This document shows positions 1 through 8,867 of a DNA stretch of 29,487 nt, piece by piece (position 1 is the first letter of the stretch; each line of letters starts with the position of its first letter). The stretch covers positions 1-29,487 of the forward strand of contig JBNGIQ010008250.1 in NCBI GenBank assembly GCA_049999765.1, read 5' to 3'. Source of the DNA: Phaeoceros laevis (lineage: Eukaryota; Anthocerotophyta; Anthocerotopsida; Notothyladales). Below the pieces are notes generated by a model, which saw only the letters and a list, made by a program, of their open reading frames with translations, made no database searches and had not been told where the DNA came from. Both the position numbers and the translations under genes were made by a program.

Positions 1-773
1 GCATCTTCTACGGCACGGACGAGATCTTCTTCCGCAAAAATGGCGTCCTCGTTGCCTCATTTTCCAGGAGACTCAATGTCATCGAGGGCGGCCTGCTCTA
101 CCCTACCATAGGTTTTTGTTGGGCGACAAAGTGCGTGCGGGTCAACTTCGGGGAAACGCCCTTCATGCCAGAAGTGCTGCCCAGCGAGCTGGAGTGGCCC
201 GCACAGCCCCCGCGGCCCGGTCGAGGGCCACTGGCAGCGCAGGCCGACCACTGCGTCCCCATCGGGGGCGACTTCTACTTCGAGCTGCAGGTCACAAGCA
301 GCTTACAGGATAATGGCCTGGCCATCGGTTTCACCAACTTGGAGCGTTTCCGCGATGACAGGCTGCCGGGGGTGTACAGGGGATCTTGCGGGTACCACCA
401 AGACGGCAGCCTCTACTGTGGGGGCAGGCACCAATCTGAGCATGACGCCTTTGGGGCTGGGGACACAGTGGGAGCCGGGGTGCTTAGGGGGCGCAACACC
501 ATCTTCTTCACTCGGAACGGCAAGCGCATAGCAAGTGTCGACTACCTCTCCGTTTTCTCCTCACTGCAGGTTTACCCCACCGTTGGAACCTTGGACAAGG
601 AGGCCTTCCGAATTCACTTCTTCGATGACGTGGGGAGTGTTGCCTCTCGTTTTCCGCAAGAGATACCGAGCCCGACGCCCTTGCCAGAAGCAGGCCAGCT
701 GGCCCTGCCGAGACCCTTGCCCGCCCGTCCCCGTCGTAGGGGACCAGGTTGGCTGCTTCGACGTTTCTTGTAG
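1..773 (+). CDS. SPRY-domain protein, 3' part of family copy A (5' end outside window)
   Basis: The frame is open from base 3 to a TAG at 771-773, giving 256 residues, and it enters from the left edge, so the start is missing. The first ~50 residues are the end of one SPRY domain (FYGTDEIFFRKNG, then GLLYPTIG and CVRVNFG). Residues ~75-210 are a full SPRY domain, with FYFELQV, LAIGFTNLERFRDDR, GDTVGAGV, TIFFTRNGKRIA and QVYPTVG. The tail is basic and proline-rich and ends WLLRRFL. It aligns along its whole length with the C-terminal third of the intact gene at 21036-24420. SPRY domains bind protein partners; the ligand here is unknown. Whether U-box and N-terminal exons exist upstream cannot be seen. 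No frameshift or stop is present, so this copy may be functional. Confidence 0.8.
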   Translation, partial: IFYGTDEIFFRKNGVLVASFSRRLNVIEGGLLYPTIGFCWATKCVRVNFGETPFMPEVLPSELEWPAQPPRPGRGPLAAQADHCVPIGGDFYFELQVTSSLQDNGLAIGFTNLERFRDDRLPGVYRGSCGYHQDGSLYCGGRHQSEHDAFGAGDTVGAGVLRGRNTIFFTRNGKRIASVDYLSVFSSLQVYPTVGTLDKEAFRIHFFDDVGSVASRFPQEIPSPTPLPEAGQLALPRPLPARPRRRGPGWLLRRFL

Positions 774-830
774 ATTAACAACAAGGCAGGGACATCGCAT
801 CGAGGGATTCGGTTCATTAGTAAGCGTCTA

Positions 831-1005
831 GAGTGCGCGTCAACTTCGGCAAGGCGCCCTTCATGCGCGAACTGCTACCCAGCAAGCTGAATCGGCCCTA
901 GTCAAGCCACTGGCTGTGCAGACCGACTACTACTGCGTCCCTCTTCGCGGCGACTTCTACTTTTCAGAGGGAGCCGGGGTGCGGCGCAACTCCACTCCGA
1001 ACTTG
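831..1005 (+). pseudogene. SPRY-domain remnant behind copy A
   Basis: Translation starts VRVNFGKAPFMRELLPSKLN, the same linker that joins SPRY2 to SPRY3 in the intact gene, then hits an in-frame TAG near 900. It continues in another frame with pieces of the next SPRY domain (RGDFYF-like). The same remnant recurs at 17140-17385 behind copy B. This suggests that an ancestral tandem arrangement of SPRY units was duplicated together with its flank. It is too broken to encode a domain. Confidence 0.7.
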
Positions 1006-1262
1006 CGGTGAGGTGTTGCTGGGAAATTGAAGTCGTCTACCCTGTGAACCAACACCACCTGCACCAGGCATGGGTCTCAGATTTGTACATCGACACATTT
1101 TGTGATAAAAGGGCGCCACACAATGTTTGAAAGCAATTAAGGCACCCGGATGCAACATTCTGCGCAGATAATAATCAAGGAACAGTCATAATGCATGCTT
1201 CACCAACCTGCAGCGGACTTAGTCCATTCCAAGGCTGCTGCAAAGTTACCAACTCCCACATT
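1000..1262 (+). repeat. Direct repeat FR, copy 1 (second copy 18690-19017)
   Basis: From 'acttgcggtgaggtgttgct' to 'accaactcccaca' this stretch matches 18690-19017 with scattered substitutions. The second copy carries an extra inverted block of about 40 bp. Both copies sit downstream of a SPRY-family copy and its remnant, so the flank was duplicated along with the gene. No coding signal is seen in it. Confidence 0.8.
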
Positions 1263-1287
1263 ACCACCCCAAAGCTCCCTGTCCATG

Positions 1288-1408
1288 TCTCAGTTTGACA
1301 GGGATAGAGTTAAGCACGCACACGCACCCCAAGAGAAAGACAACAATCTCAGTTTGACGGGGATAGAGTTAACCAAGCACATTCACACCCAAGAGAAAAA
1401 CAACAATA
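1288..1408 (+). repeat. Two-copy tandem repeat, ~59 bp unit
   Basis: The unit begins 'tctcagtttgacagggatag' and ends 'caacaa'. The first copy is 1288-1346 and the second 1347-1408, with a few substitutions and small insertions. There is no sign of coding function. Confidence 0.75.
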
Positions 1409-1456
1409 TCGAGCTCTCCGACACACACCTGAGCACTGGCTAGATCTTCAGTATTC

Positions 1457-1995
1457 TCATGGTCCACCCTTACAACTGCAATGCCCGTTTGCAAATGGAC
1501 GCACACGGTACCCATCCCTTGCCACAATGTCTCTCTGTTCAAGCCTGGACATAATTTCCGTGAAGCTGTGGCAGTCACGGCACATGCGTAGATTCTTCGT
1601 TACCACCAGAGGTGTCCCACTCTGAGTGTTCAACAGACCAAACGCCAGAGCTAGCTTCTCAGCATGCCCACAAAGCACATCTTCCTTTTCCTTTCTGACT
1701 CAGTGGCTTCAACACCACCTTTGTATGAGGAACGTGGCCCCCTTCCTGCTTCACACGTGCTTTTGTGCTCTCTACCTTAAGCGCAATATCCTTTCTCCCA
1801 CCAGAAATCTGTGTACCTCCTTATTCACCTCAATGCTCGCCACTGTTGTTTTCTTGTTAGGTCCTGCTGCCCTTCGCTGTGTTTCAATCCTGTCTACATC
1901 GGTCGTCCTACCTGCATCTGCGCAGGCATTGGCCATGAGCACATAGGCAGACGCCATTTGAAGGTCCAGCCTAAAAATGCTTTCAAAACACCATG
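1457..1995 (-). pseudogene. PPR protein C-terminal piece: E, E+ and variant DYW domain
   Basis: Reading on the minus strand from ~1990, an E/E+ region is visible (ASAYVLMANACADAGR, then IEVNKEVHRFLVGE), followed by a stop and frameshifts around 1680-1775. The DYW-type cytidine-deaminase-like domain then runs from 1678 to the TGA at 1457. It keeps the zinc/catalytic signatures HAE (in GHAEKLALAFGLL), CRDCH and HCSC. The protein ends in KGGP rather than DYW. PPR-DYW proteins act in plastids or mitochondria, where the repeats read RNA and the DYW domain edits it. No upstream PPR array joins this piece in frame, so it is a decayed gene end. The GGP ending resembles the DYW:KP variant; that assignment comes from memory of the family, not from an alignment. 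Confidence 0.8.
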
Positions 1996-2095
1996 GGGTC
2001 AGGTGACAGGCATACAGCAGTACATGAATCTGCGGTCAAGTGGATAAAAGTGAGGCTGTACCGTCCTTGATAATGTCAAAACATCTATTTGGTTT
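1996..2095 (+). repeat. Short block shared with 28018-28103
   Basis: 'gtcaggtgacaggcatacag' and the following ~75 bases (including 'gaatctgcggtcaag' and 'gtgaggctg') recur at 28018-28103 at the end of the plus-strand PPR pseudogene. Here the block is cut off and joined to the minus-strand E/DYW piece, so it marks a rearrangement junction. Confidence 0.7.
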
Positions 2096-2359
2096 ATTTG
2101 GTTGCTGATATGCTGGAAAATGCACGAGGCATCCAACAACGGACTGAACGGATAGCAGGGCATAGCAGGTAGACGGACATGCCTAGAAAGTAGTGACTCG
2201 AGAGTCATGAACCCATGAAAGTTACACAGTACGTAGACGGTCATTGGTTTCTAAGTTACACAAGGTACAGAATACGTAGAGGAAGGAGTATATACAGAAG
2301 AAGAACCGATACTTACATTTGACTAAAAGAGCACAGCAGAAGGCCTGACGGATGTTGGA
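2096..2359. other. Intergenic, nothing recognised
   Basis: I found no convincing codon pattern, domain signature or repeat in this stretch on either strand. Confidence 0.5.
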
Positions 2360-2705
2360 GTGTCTGTAATATCTGGAAAAGATATCATGGAAAAGACAAG
2401 AAAAGGAGTGACGAGTGCTCGGTCCACGCGTGCCACCCGCTTGTTGGTAGACCTCCTGTTCAACGCGCCTCTCACCTCAATGTTCTTTGTGTCAGAGGGA
2501 GCGATGGAGCAAGAGCTGTCTTCGCCCTTCAACCCAGGGATAGCGATTGGATTGTCGAGTGATAGCGATTGGATTGTCCTTCGCTGTCACGGATGTAGAT
2601 CAAGCCAGCGCTGTAGCTGGCTGATCCTCGGGTCTCGACCGAGCTACAGGTAGGAATGAATGGAGGTTTCGGCACGCACAGGTGAACGAAATAACAGCGA
2701 GCCTA
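2360..2705 (+). repeat. Leader-type repeat L, copy 1
   Basis: Shares blocks with the leaders of the SPRY-family genes at 15845-16130 and 20725-21035: 'cacctcaatg', 'gagcgatggagcaag', 'gtagctggctg', 'gagctacaggta', 'aatgaacgaa' and 'acagcgagcct' or close variants, in the same order. Inside this copy 'gatagcgattggattgtc' is duplicated (2538 and 2560). No SPRY-family exon 1 follows, so it is an orphan leader or the leader was assembled from a dispersed repeat. Confidence 0.7.
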
Positions 2706-2720
2706 TTTTGAGGGAGTAAT

Positions 2721-2945
2721 TCATGTGCAACATTGGTGTTTGGACTTTGACTTCACAGCTAGATAGTCTGAACATCTACATCCGTGACATCCAAGGACAA
2801 TCCAATCGCTATCCCTCGGTTGAAAGACGAAAGCAGCGCTTGCTGCATAGCTCCCTCTGCTGCTGTGGGAGAGCGGACATCCAGTTGACGAAAACGAGTT
2901 GAAAATTGAAGAAACAAGAAAAAGGCCTACAAACAAGCAAGTGGC
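2721..2945 (-). repeat. Leader-type repeat L, inverted copy 2
   Basis: The reverse complement carries the same order of blocks as 2360-2705 ('ggatgtccgctctcccacag', 'gagggagctatgcagcaag', 'gatagcgattggattgtcc', 'tcacggatgtagat'). It faces copy 1 across about 15-20 bp. The pair forms a foldback of roughly 200-bp imperfect arms. Confidence 0.7.
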
Positions 2946-3060
2946 CCGCGTGTCAAGTTGTCAACCAAGTAGCAAATCGTGCCTCCTTTTATCATACATA
3001 GTCTATGTTTTATTCTCCACCGTAGTCCAATACTTTTCACTGTTTTCCGAAACCTCCTCC

Positions 3061-3097
3061 AAGAGGGCCTCCCCCAAGAGGGCCTCCCCCAAGAGGG
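3061..3097 (+). repeat. Microsatellite-like 15-bp tandem repeat
   Basis: The 15-bp unit 'aagagggcctccccc' is present twice exactly, plus a partial third copy. The flanking 2946-3165 shows no other recognisable feature. Confidence 0.85.
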
Positions 3098-3169
3098 ATA
3101 GGTGCCGTGTTTCCGTGTTGTATCTAATAAGGGATGTAGGGTGCAGCATCACTTCCATCCAACTCTACG

Positions 3170-4840
3170 GCAGATTCATAGGATCACCATTGGGTTGCAA
3201 GGTCTTGGCAAGTGGCACCACCGCCTTGTGCATTTGGCCATGTACGACGACGACCAACGGTATATGTGTAGTGGTCAATAATGGATGCTGATGCCGTAGT
3301 GCTTGCCCATATAGCCTCCAGGTCGTGCTGCCTTTAATTTTGGCCACTAGACCGTCCTGCATGCTCCCACCTTGAGCACCACATATGGTAAAGAGACCAG
3401 CTGCCACAAACGAATCAACAGTCTCAGACCCATGGCAGTTCTTGAAATCTGAGAGTGGAGTTTCTTGCAAGCCCTTCTCCAGTGCCGCCATACTGCCACA
3501 AGCCCTGACTGCAACAACAAATTTCATTGGCTACTACACCTTCCTGTTGCGTTTGTGCATACAACTGCAAAAGGCTTTGGCCATCTTCCAGTTGCACATA
3601 CCCTGCGATCATGGCAGTTCAGGAGACCACATCACTGCAAAGAACGCCTCAAAGACACGCCTAGCATCTACAAGCGTTGAAAAGTTTGAGAACGAACCAA
3701 CCAGCATCGTTACCATCGTTACCACCCAGACACCTTCAGGACTCAAGCCCACTTTTGACTCTATACAACTGTACAGCTCTCACTTGCTCCAAACACTGTC
3801 CTTCTGCAACTGCCCGTCTATACATTTCTGCCACTCATGCCATGCTACTGCAAGCCTTCAATACGCCGAAAAATTTTCCTTCATCAGGTGACAAATGTTT
3901 GTGCTGCATACATGCATCCAAGGTCAAGGCTTGCTCACCACGTTCCAACTGGGCATAGCCCAAGATCATGGCATTTCAGCATGCCACATCCCGACATCTT
4001 ATCGTAACAAAGACTCGACTAGCATCCACCAGAATCCCACATTCAGCATACACATCCATCAGCATAGTCCAGGCACTCATTGTCTCTATCTTATCTGCCC
4101 CTTGACCTTCACTCCTTACTATGTGTGGCTAGGGTATTGCAAGCCTTGAGAACAGAAACAAATATGTGATTATCGGCATCGTACCTGCGGGTACCATGCC
4201 TTCCTGCTGCATCAAGCGCACAATTGCAAAGCCATCTCACCCTCGACATACCGTGAGATCATGGCATTCCAGGATTAAACCAAATCTCGATGAGGAACTT
4301 TCTCAAAGTTTAACACAGATCCACACGGCTCCTGCATTTTGCATATGCATCCACTACCATTGTTCCCACATACACATCTGACTCAAAGGCCACTTTTCAC
4401 AACTGTTACATGTGAGTGTATGGCTTTGACTTGCTCCTGGTAACAATTGTGCACAAACACTCCAATGCATAAAACTGCCGAAGTAGAGCAAGCCTTTCGT
4501 GCACCAACAAATGTTGTGGTGTCTGATGCGACACCCTCATTTTGCATCGTGCACGTAATTGCAGAGCTTCCTTACCACCTCCCAGTATCATGGCATTCCA
4601 GGAAACCACATTACGATGAGCCTCAGGCATAAAAAATACCCACCTTCAGGACCGGCTCCACACTGCTCCCACATTTGGCATGCACATCGACAAGCATGGT
4701 CCCAACGTATACCATGCACCTCAAGCCCACTTGCAACCATCTCAGCATATGCATGGAGTTGCCTAGCCCTTTTTAGGTCTTTCAAGCTCCTGCAAGCCTT
4801 CAATGCAGCAACAAAAGTGTAGTCCTGAGCAACAAAAGTG
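3170..4840 (-). pseudogene. PPR pseudogene P1, minus strand
   Basis: Read downward from 4840, PLS-type PPR signatures follow one another in changing frames. YTFVAALKACRSLKDLKRA and RQLHAYAEMVASGLEVH lie at ~4825-4720. RNVVSWNAMI then 'GKEALQL' lies at ~4610-4560. 'SWNAMISRY' and 'EMALQLC' lie at ~4270-4200. A 'QLYAQTQQEGVVANEI' type motif lies at ~3570-3520, and 'SFVAAGLFTICG' then GSMQD at ~3420-3350. Many stops and frameshifts separate these, so no full product is possible. The same family is found in plus orientation at 26283-28130 and as a near copy at 28230-28760. The parent would have been an organelle RNA-binding protein. Confidence 0.8.
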
Positions 4841-5160
4841 AGAGGGAGGGGCAGGCCCCGGCAGCTAGTGTCGCATGGGTTTCGATCGCATGGCATGCAT
4901 ATGCCCGTGCATAGCTGGGGAGAAGAGAGAGACAGAGAGAGAGGGAGTAGCCCTTCCCCGGTGAGCAGCAACCAGTATCCCATGGGCCCCAGGCGGTATA
5001 CCCGCATGGGCAAGGAGCTTGAGCATGGGGAGAGGGCGGGCCCCCGCCCGCTCCAAGTGTTTTTTAGCTCCTGCCTTTCAGGAGGTTGCTGCACGCGGCC
5101 GGCAACTTGCTAGTTGGTAGACCATTTCAACGCGTCTGACACCTCAATGCGATGCGTTCA
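4836..5160. repeat. Dispersed repeat S, copy 1
   Basis: About 250 bp, from 'gagagagggagtagcccttc' through 'ggcggtatacccgcatggg', 'gggcgggcccccgcc' and 'acgcggccggcaacttgcta' to 'cacctcaatg', recur at 20525-20760. Before it, 'gggtttcgatcgcatgg' resembles an RNA polymerase III B box, which would suit a tRNA-derived SINE, but no A box is clear. Its right end overlaps the last codons and stop of the BTB gene. Confidence 0.7.
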
Positions 5161-6288
5161 CAGATATCCAGTGCCACTCCAGGACATAGCTGCTTCAGCT
5201 TACAGTAGCTGATCGAGGAAAGGAACTTTGAATGGTATCCTGCACTTTGTTCAGCACCTACCACATTGCCAATCACAGCCTCCGTGAGTTCTGTCAATTC
5301 GTACTTGTAGCCAATCTTGGACAACGTTACAATGTGCTCACATTTTTGCTCAAACTGCTCCTCGCCAGCGCTTGCATCATGTTCGGGCAATTTCGGAATG
5401 ATGTTGGTCAAAATGTGGTCCACGCATTTGGATTGCAATGCCTTGACACTGTACTTGACGGCCATGTCCAACAGCTCCTCCCAATTGGCGTCCATGCAAA
5501 CCGCATCCACCTCTGCTGTGTAGATAAAGTGGACGAAGGCACGCAGGCACTCTGTTGAGCAGCTGCCCTCTAGCTCAACGACGCCAGTGCTCTGCTCCTT
5601 CATGTTGGAAGTCATCATGGCCCTGAACACAGGTGACTTGCGTGCCTGCAAGCATGCATCACAACTACGCAAGTTAATTAGCAGACTGATGGTAGAACTA
5701 CCCGGCCGGGAAACGAGACAAGCGCTCTTTAAGTAGCTACGATGTCGTATCTTTCTTCCTAATCTCAGCTTGTAAGCACGAACTTACCAAGATGGTTCGG
5801 TGGGCCGCAACAGGGGATGATCCATCAGCTGGTTTGAGCCACAAATCTGCAAAAGGCGATTCCAAGATTTGTGCATCCCACTCCTCCAGGAACCGAAGTC
5901 GACTCTGGAGCTTTTGTTTCTCTTTCTCTGACTCCCTTGTCATGTTCATAACGTACTCAATCACTCTGTCATACAACTCCCTTCTGATCTTTCCTGATTC
6001 TTTGCAATTTTCTGATTCTTTGCGTTGCACTGCCTGCGCGAGGCAATGTCCACTGCAGAAGCGGCCGAAGCTAGAAGAGCGGATCTCAGAATAGCAATTG
6101 TGGCATGATCTTGAATCCATTGGGATAGAGGCTAATATGGTGAGAGCTAGCTCCAGGCTCACGATGGCCTTCCGAAGTTCCGATAGTGTGGAGGAAGAAG
6201 ACGTGTGAGAAGGTCTGCACACTGCCACTGGTACTACCACTACCACTACCATTACCAGTAGTAGACTAGATACTTGTGGCAAGGACAC
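5127..6288 (-). CDS. BTB/POZ domain protein with N-terminal Cys motif (two exons)
   Basis: Exon 1 is 6288-5788 and exon 2 is 5645-5127 (stop TCA on plus), both on the minus strand. The 142-bp intron has donor TTG|GTAAGT and acceptor TTGCAG|GCA, phase 0. Joining gives 339 residues and restores a classic BTB core, AAHRTIL-ARKSPVFRAM. A possible zinc site, C62-x2-C65 and C78-x3-C82 (SCHNC, GRFCSGHC), comes first, then a charged helical stretch at ~95-135. The BTB domain (~145-247) includes FADLWLKPADG, FVHFIYTAEVDAV and ELLDMAVKYSVKAL, and a BACK-like helical tail follows. BTB proteins commonly serve as CUL3 E3 substrate adaptors. The first 56 residues contain a hydrophobic valine run; M57 at 6120 (MDSRSC) is an equally good or better start. 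The last residues fall inside repeat S. Confidence 0.85.
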
Positions 6289-6569
6289 CTGGCCTGGGAA
6301 AGGAAAATTTCACGGTTTTGGGTCAGGTCACGTAGGAGGTTGATTACTCATTCAGAGTGCAAGGCCCTTTCCTACAAATGGTCTGCGCCGACCCAAAAAC
6401 AAAAAAAAGAAGTTCACCAGCAGACCTGTCTACAGACAAGTGTGTTGAAACCCAGCCCGGGCACCACTGCTATCACTAGTAGCTATGAGATGTGTCTCCT
6501 AGCTAATCTTAGTTCTGGTGCTCTAGTGACCTCATCAGAGAACAGCCTGTGCTGGTGAATGGTTCGCCT
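6289..6569. other. BTB upstream region, nothing recognised
   Basis: This is presumably the 5' region of the minus-strand BTB gene. No clear TATA box or other site was recognised. Confidence 0.4.
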
Positions 6570-6745
6570 GACCTCATGCGCTGAGGTCTTAACCCTCTGC
6601 CTAACAGAGGTAAGCAGGACACTCTCCCTGCAGGACCCCAGAAGCCGATGGGTCTGCTTTAAGAGTGTCCTGCTTAACCCTCTAAAATGGGAGGTAAGCT
6701 CAACGGTATGGTCATAAACTCTGGTGTTTGCAAAACACCAGAGTT
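6570..6745. repeat. Array of four consecutive perfect hairpins
   Basis: Four inverted repeats follow one another. GACCTCA/TGAGGTC is at 6570-6588 with a 5-nt loop. CCTCTG/CAGAGG is at 6594-6610 with a 5-nt loop. TAAGCAGGACACTCT/AGAGTGTCCTGCTTA is at 6611-6625 and 6662-6676. AACTCTGGTGTTT/AAACACCAGAGTT is at 6717-6745 with a 3-nt loop. All arms are perfect. The pattern would suit a foldback or MITE-type element or a structured RNA. No flanking target duplication was identified. Confidence 0.8.
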
Positions 6746-6846
6746 GATAAGGTTAACAACATGCTGTACAGACAAGCAGAGATACTCAGACAAGTACGGG
6801 AAACGATGCACCTGGCACAGAAGCAACAAAAGCAGCAAGCCGAAAC

Positions 6847-7030
6847 TGATGGCCAGATGGGTTTGGCCCATTCTCTGTTCAGCATGCACTTTCTGCAACA
6901 GCATACAGACTACGGTTACGCCTACGGTTACGCCTGCACAGAACTGATGGCCAGATGGGTTTGGCCCATCACTGTTCAGCATGCACTTTCTGCAACTGCA
7001 TACAGACTACGGTTACGCCTGCACAGCAGG
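6847..7030 (+). repeat. 98-bp tandem duplication with inner 12-mer
   Basis: 'tgatggccagatgggtttgg' starts at 6847 and again at 6945, so the period is 98 bp. Both copies continue through 'ttcagcatgcactttctgca' and 'catacagactacggttacgc'. The first copy also doubles a 12-mer, 'tacggttacgcc'. It lies about 230 bp upstream of the TATA box of the next gene. Confidence 0.85.
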
Positions 7031-7256
7031 CTACACAAGGCAATTGCCCACAATCTATTACTGCAGCTGCCTGCCCTGCTGTAAGGAGCTATAATGAGCT
7101 GCCTGGATCTCCTGGTATGCCATAGTAGGTTGGAAATCAATCTACGCTGGTGGAATGGACGGTTCACTTCAATTTAGGCGTATTCTAATTTGTAACGATT
7201 TTATAATAGCAATTCTAACGTTTCGCGTAAAGTTAGCCGTATGCTAGGTAAGCAGC

Positions 7257-7266
7257 CTATAAATAG
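7257..7266 (+). promoter_or_regulatory. TATA box of the 7381 ORF
   Basis: CTATAAATAG matches the plant TATA consensus closely and lies ~115 bp upstream of the ATG at 7381. This would place transcription start near 7290-7300 with a leader of ~80-90 nt. The start site itself is inferred. Confidence 0.6.
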
Positions 7267-7380
7267 GTACGAGCGAGCTATCAAATTTGACCTAAAGCAA
7301 AAGTGCATCAAACTCCAAGTCTATAAACTATGCTGGCTGTCATTGCTGGCTCACATCGCTAACTTTCTGTGCGATTCACG

Positions 7381-8754
7381 ATGTTGGGACAGGGAAGCAA
7401 CGACACGCCGAACCCATCACCTGGCAAGCCACCCAAGGAGCGTGCTAGTCCTAGTCCTAGTTCTGGGACTAACAAAAGAGAGCGGGACGATGTGTTTGCA
7501 ATTCCAGCCAGCGCTTGTACTAGGGATATCTTTATTGCTACTCAACCTTTCGTCGAGATAGGCCTTATGCATGATAGGGCACGAGAGGATAACAAATTTC
7601 ATTTTGAGAAAGGATTGTTTGATCTTTGCACACATGTTCTAGAGCGGTACTTACTTCCTGCCATGAACATGGTTGCTACAGCTTATCGAGGGGAGCAAAA
7701 GATGCCTTGGAGAATTGTTTTGGGTACATTGTTCCCGGTGATTGCTAGAATGTGTCTCAGGGAAGGCATTGATTACAGTGATATCTTCTCTGACCCAAAT
7801 TGCATTCTAGGGGATACACTTGATATTGCAGTAAGCACTAGTGAAGACTTTCTGAATCAAAGCACCGGTACACATGTGGGAGTTGCTGATCAGGGTGTAG
7901 GTGTCGAGTCCTTGGGTTCATACCGTGAAGCATTTTGCAGGCACGAAGATGGCCAGTTTCTGAAAAGAGGACAGAAAGTGGACTTTTCTGTTGCAATGCT
8001 CGTGAAGAAACTTCAACAGCTCTGCACAACTTTATTGGTTGACCAGAAAGGTAGCAACCTTACTATGGACTCTTGGACAGAAGAAGTGGGCTTTGTTTGG
8101 CAGGGGGCTAATTATTGTGTAGAACATGCGGTATCAAACTGCAAAAAGGGTAGAATCAAGCCAATCTACTTCATGAACATAGCCTCTGGATCTTGGGCTG
8201 CAGCAGAATTTGTGCCCTCAGGATATCTGGAGCTGGATGCTGGAGGTAAAATAGTTAGCCAGAGTCTTACCCGGTATGCTGATATGATAGGGCTTAGCAA
8301 GGACAAACATGCATCATTGCTAACAAGTTTTGAGGATCAGTTGGCAGCAAGCAAAACCTTTCATGAGCAGAATGGATGGAGAGCAACATTTCCTATGGGG
8401 TGTTATGCGGTAGGCAAGTACTTCATTGACCCTAAGGTGCACAGCTGGGTTAAATTCAAGTATGAATCGAGCATTCCGTTGGAGACCTACGGCCTTGTCG
8501 AAGCACTACTAAGGATTATGGTGGGTGAAAGAGTTTGCAAGTGGACTGTGAAGCAGCTCGATGCAGTTATAGTAAGGAACGCTGAAGACTATCAACAGCC
8601 TACTGGACTAGCTGATTACCAAATAAAGTTATGTGATCCAATATCTAAGGCAAAGATCTTTGCAGACAAGAGGCTGAACATAGAAAGTAGCGCTATACGC
8701 CATAGAACTACCCACATTCAGCACCCCTTGGGCCCATATGGCAGAAGTTGGTAA
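7381..8754 (+). CDS. Unknown 457-residue protein, single long exon
   Basis: An ATG at 7381 opens a 1.37-kb frame ending in TAA at 8752-8754. The first ~35 residues are low-complexity Pro/Ser/Lys (NPSPGKPPKERASPSPSS) with a basic patch NKRERDD that could be a nuclear signal. The rest looks like an ordinary globular protein: FHFEKGLFDLCTHVLERYLL, LKRGQKVDFSVAMLVKKL, GSWAAAEFVPSGYLEL, WRATFPMGCYAVGKYF, YGLVEALLRIMVGERV. I recognise no family. No transmembrane segment or signal peptide is visible. Base composition is visibly more AT-rich than in the SPRY genes. A GTAAAG just before the stop could be a splice donor, so further exons are possible. It could be a lineage-specific gene or a domesticated mobile-element protein. 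A TATA box precedes it. Confidence 0.65.
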   Translation: MLGQGSNDTPNPSPGKPPKERASPSPSSGTNKRERDDVFAIPASACTRDIFIATQPFVEIGLMHDRAREDNKFHFEKGLFDLCTHVLERYLLPAMNMVATAYRGEQKMPWRIVLGTLFPVIARMCLREGIDYSDIFSDPNCILGDTLDIAVSTSEDFLNQSTGTHVGVADQGVGVESLGSYREAFCRHEDGQFLKRGQKVDFSVAMLVKKLQQLCTTLLVDQKGSNLTMDSWTEEVGFVWQGANYCVEHAVSNCKKGRIKPIYFMNIASGSWAAAEFVPSGYLELDAGGKIVSQSLTRYADMIGLSKDKHASLLTSFEDQLAASKTFHEQNGWRATFPMGCYAVGKYFIDPKVHSWVKFKYESSIPLETYGLVEALLRIMVGERVCKWTVKQLDAVIVRNAEDYQQPTGLADYQIKLCDPISKAKIFADKRLNIESSAIRHRTTHIQHPLGPYGRSW

Positions 8755-8867
8755 AGACTTGAGCCGACTTAGGATGAAGAGACACATGGATGTCCTAACC
8801 TTTTTGTCCTTGCTTTTTTGTTGTCGAAACAGCCAGGAGCATTAGTTTTCTGTTTTACATTTCAAGG

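Noticed and set aside
3165-3527. 120-codon minus-strand frame as a small gene
   Set aside because: It consists of PPR pieces in and out of phase and belongs to pseudogene P1.
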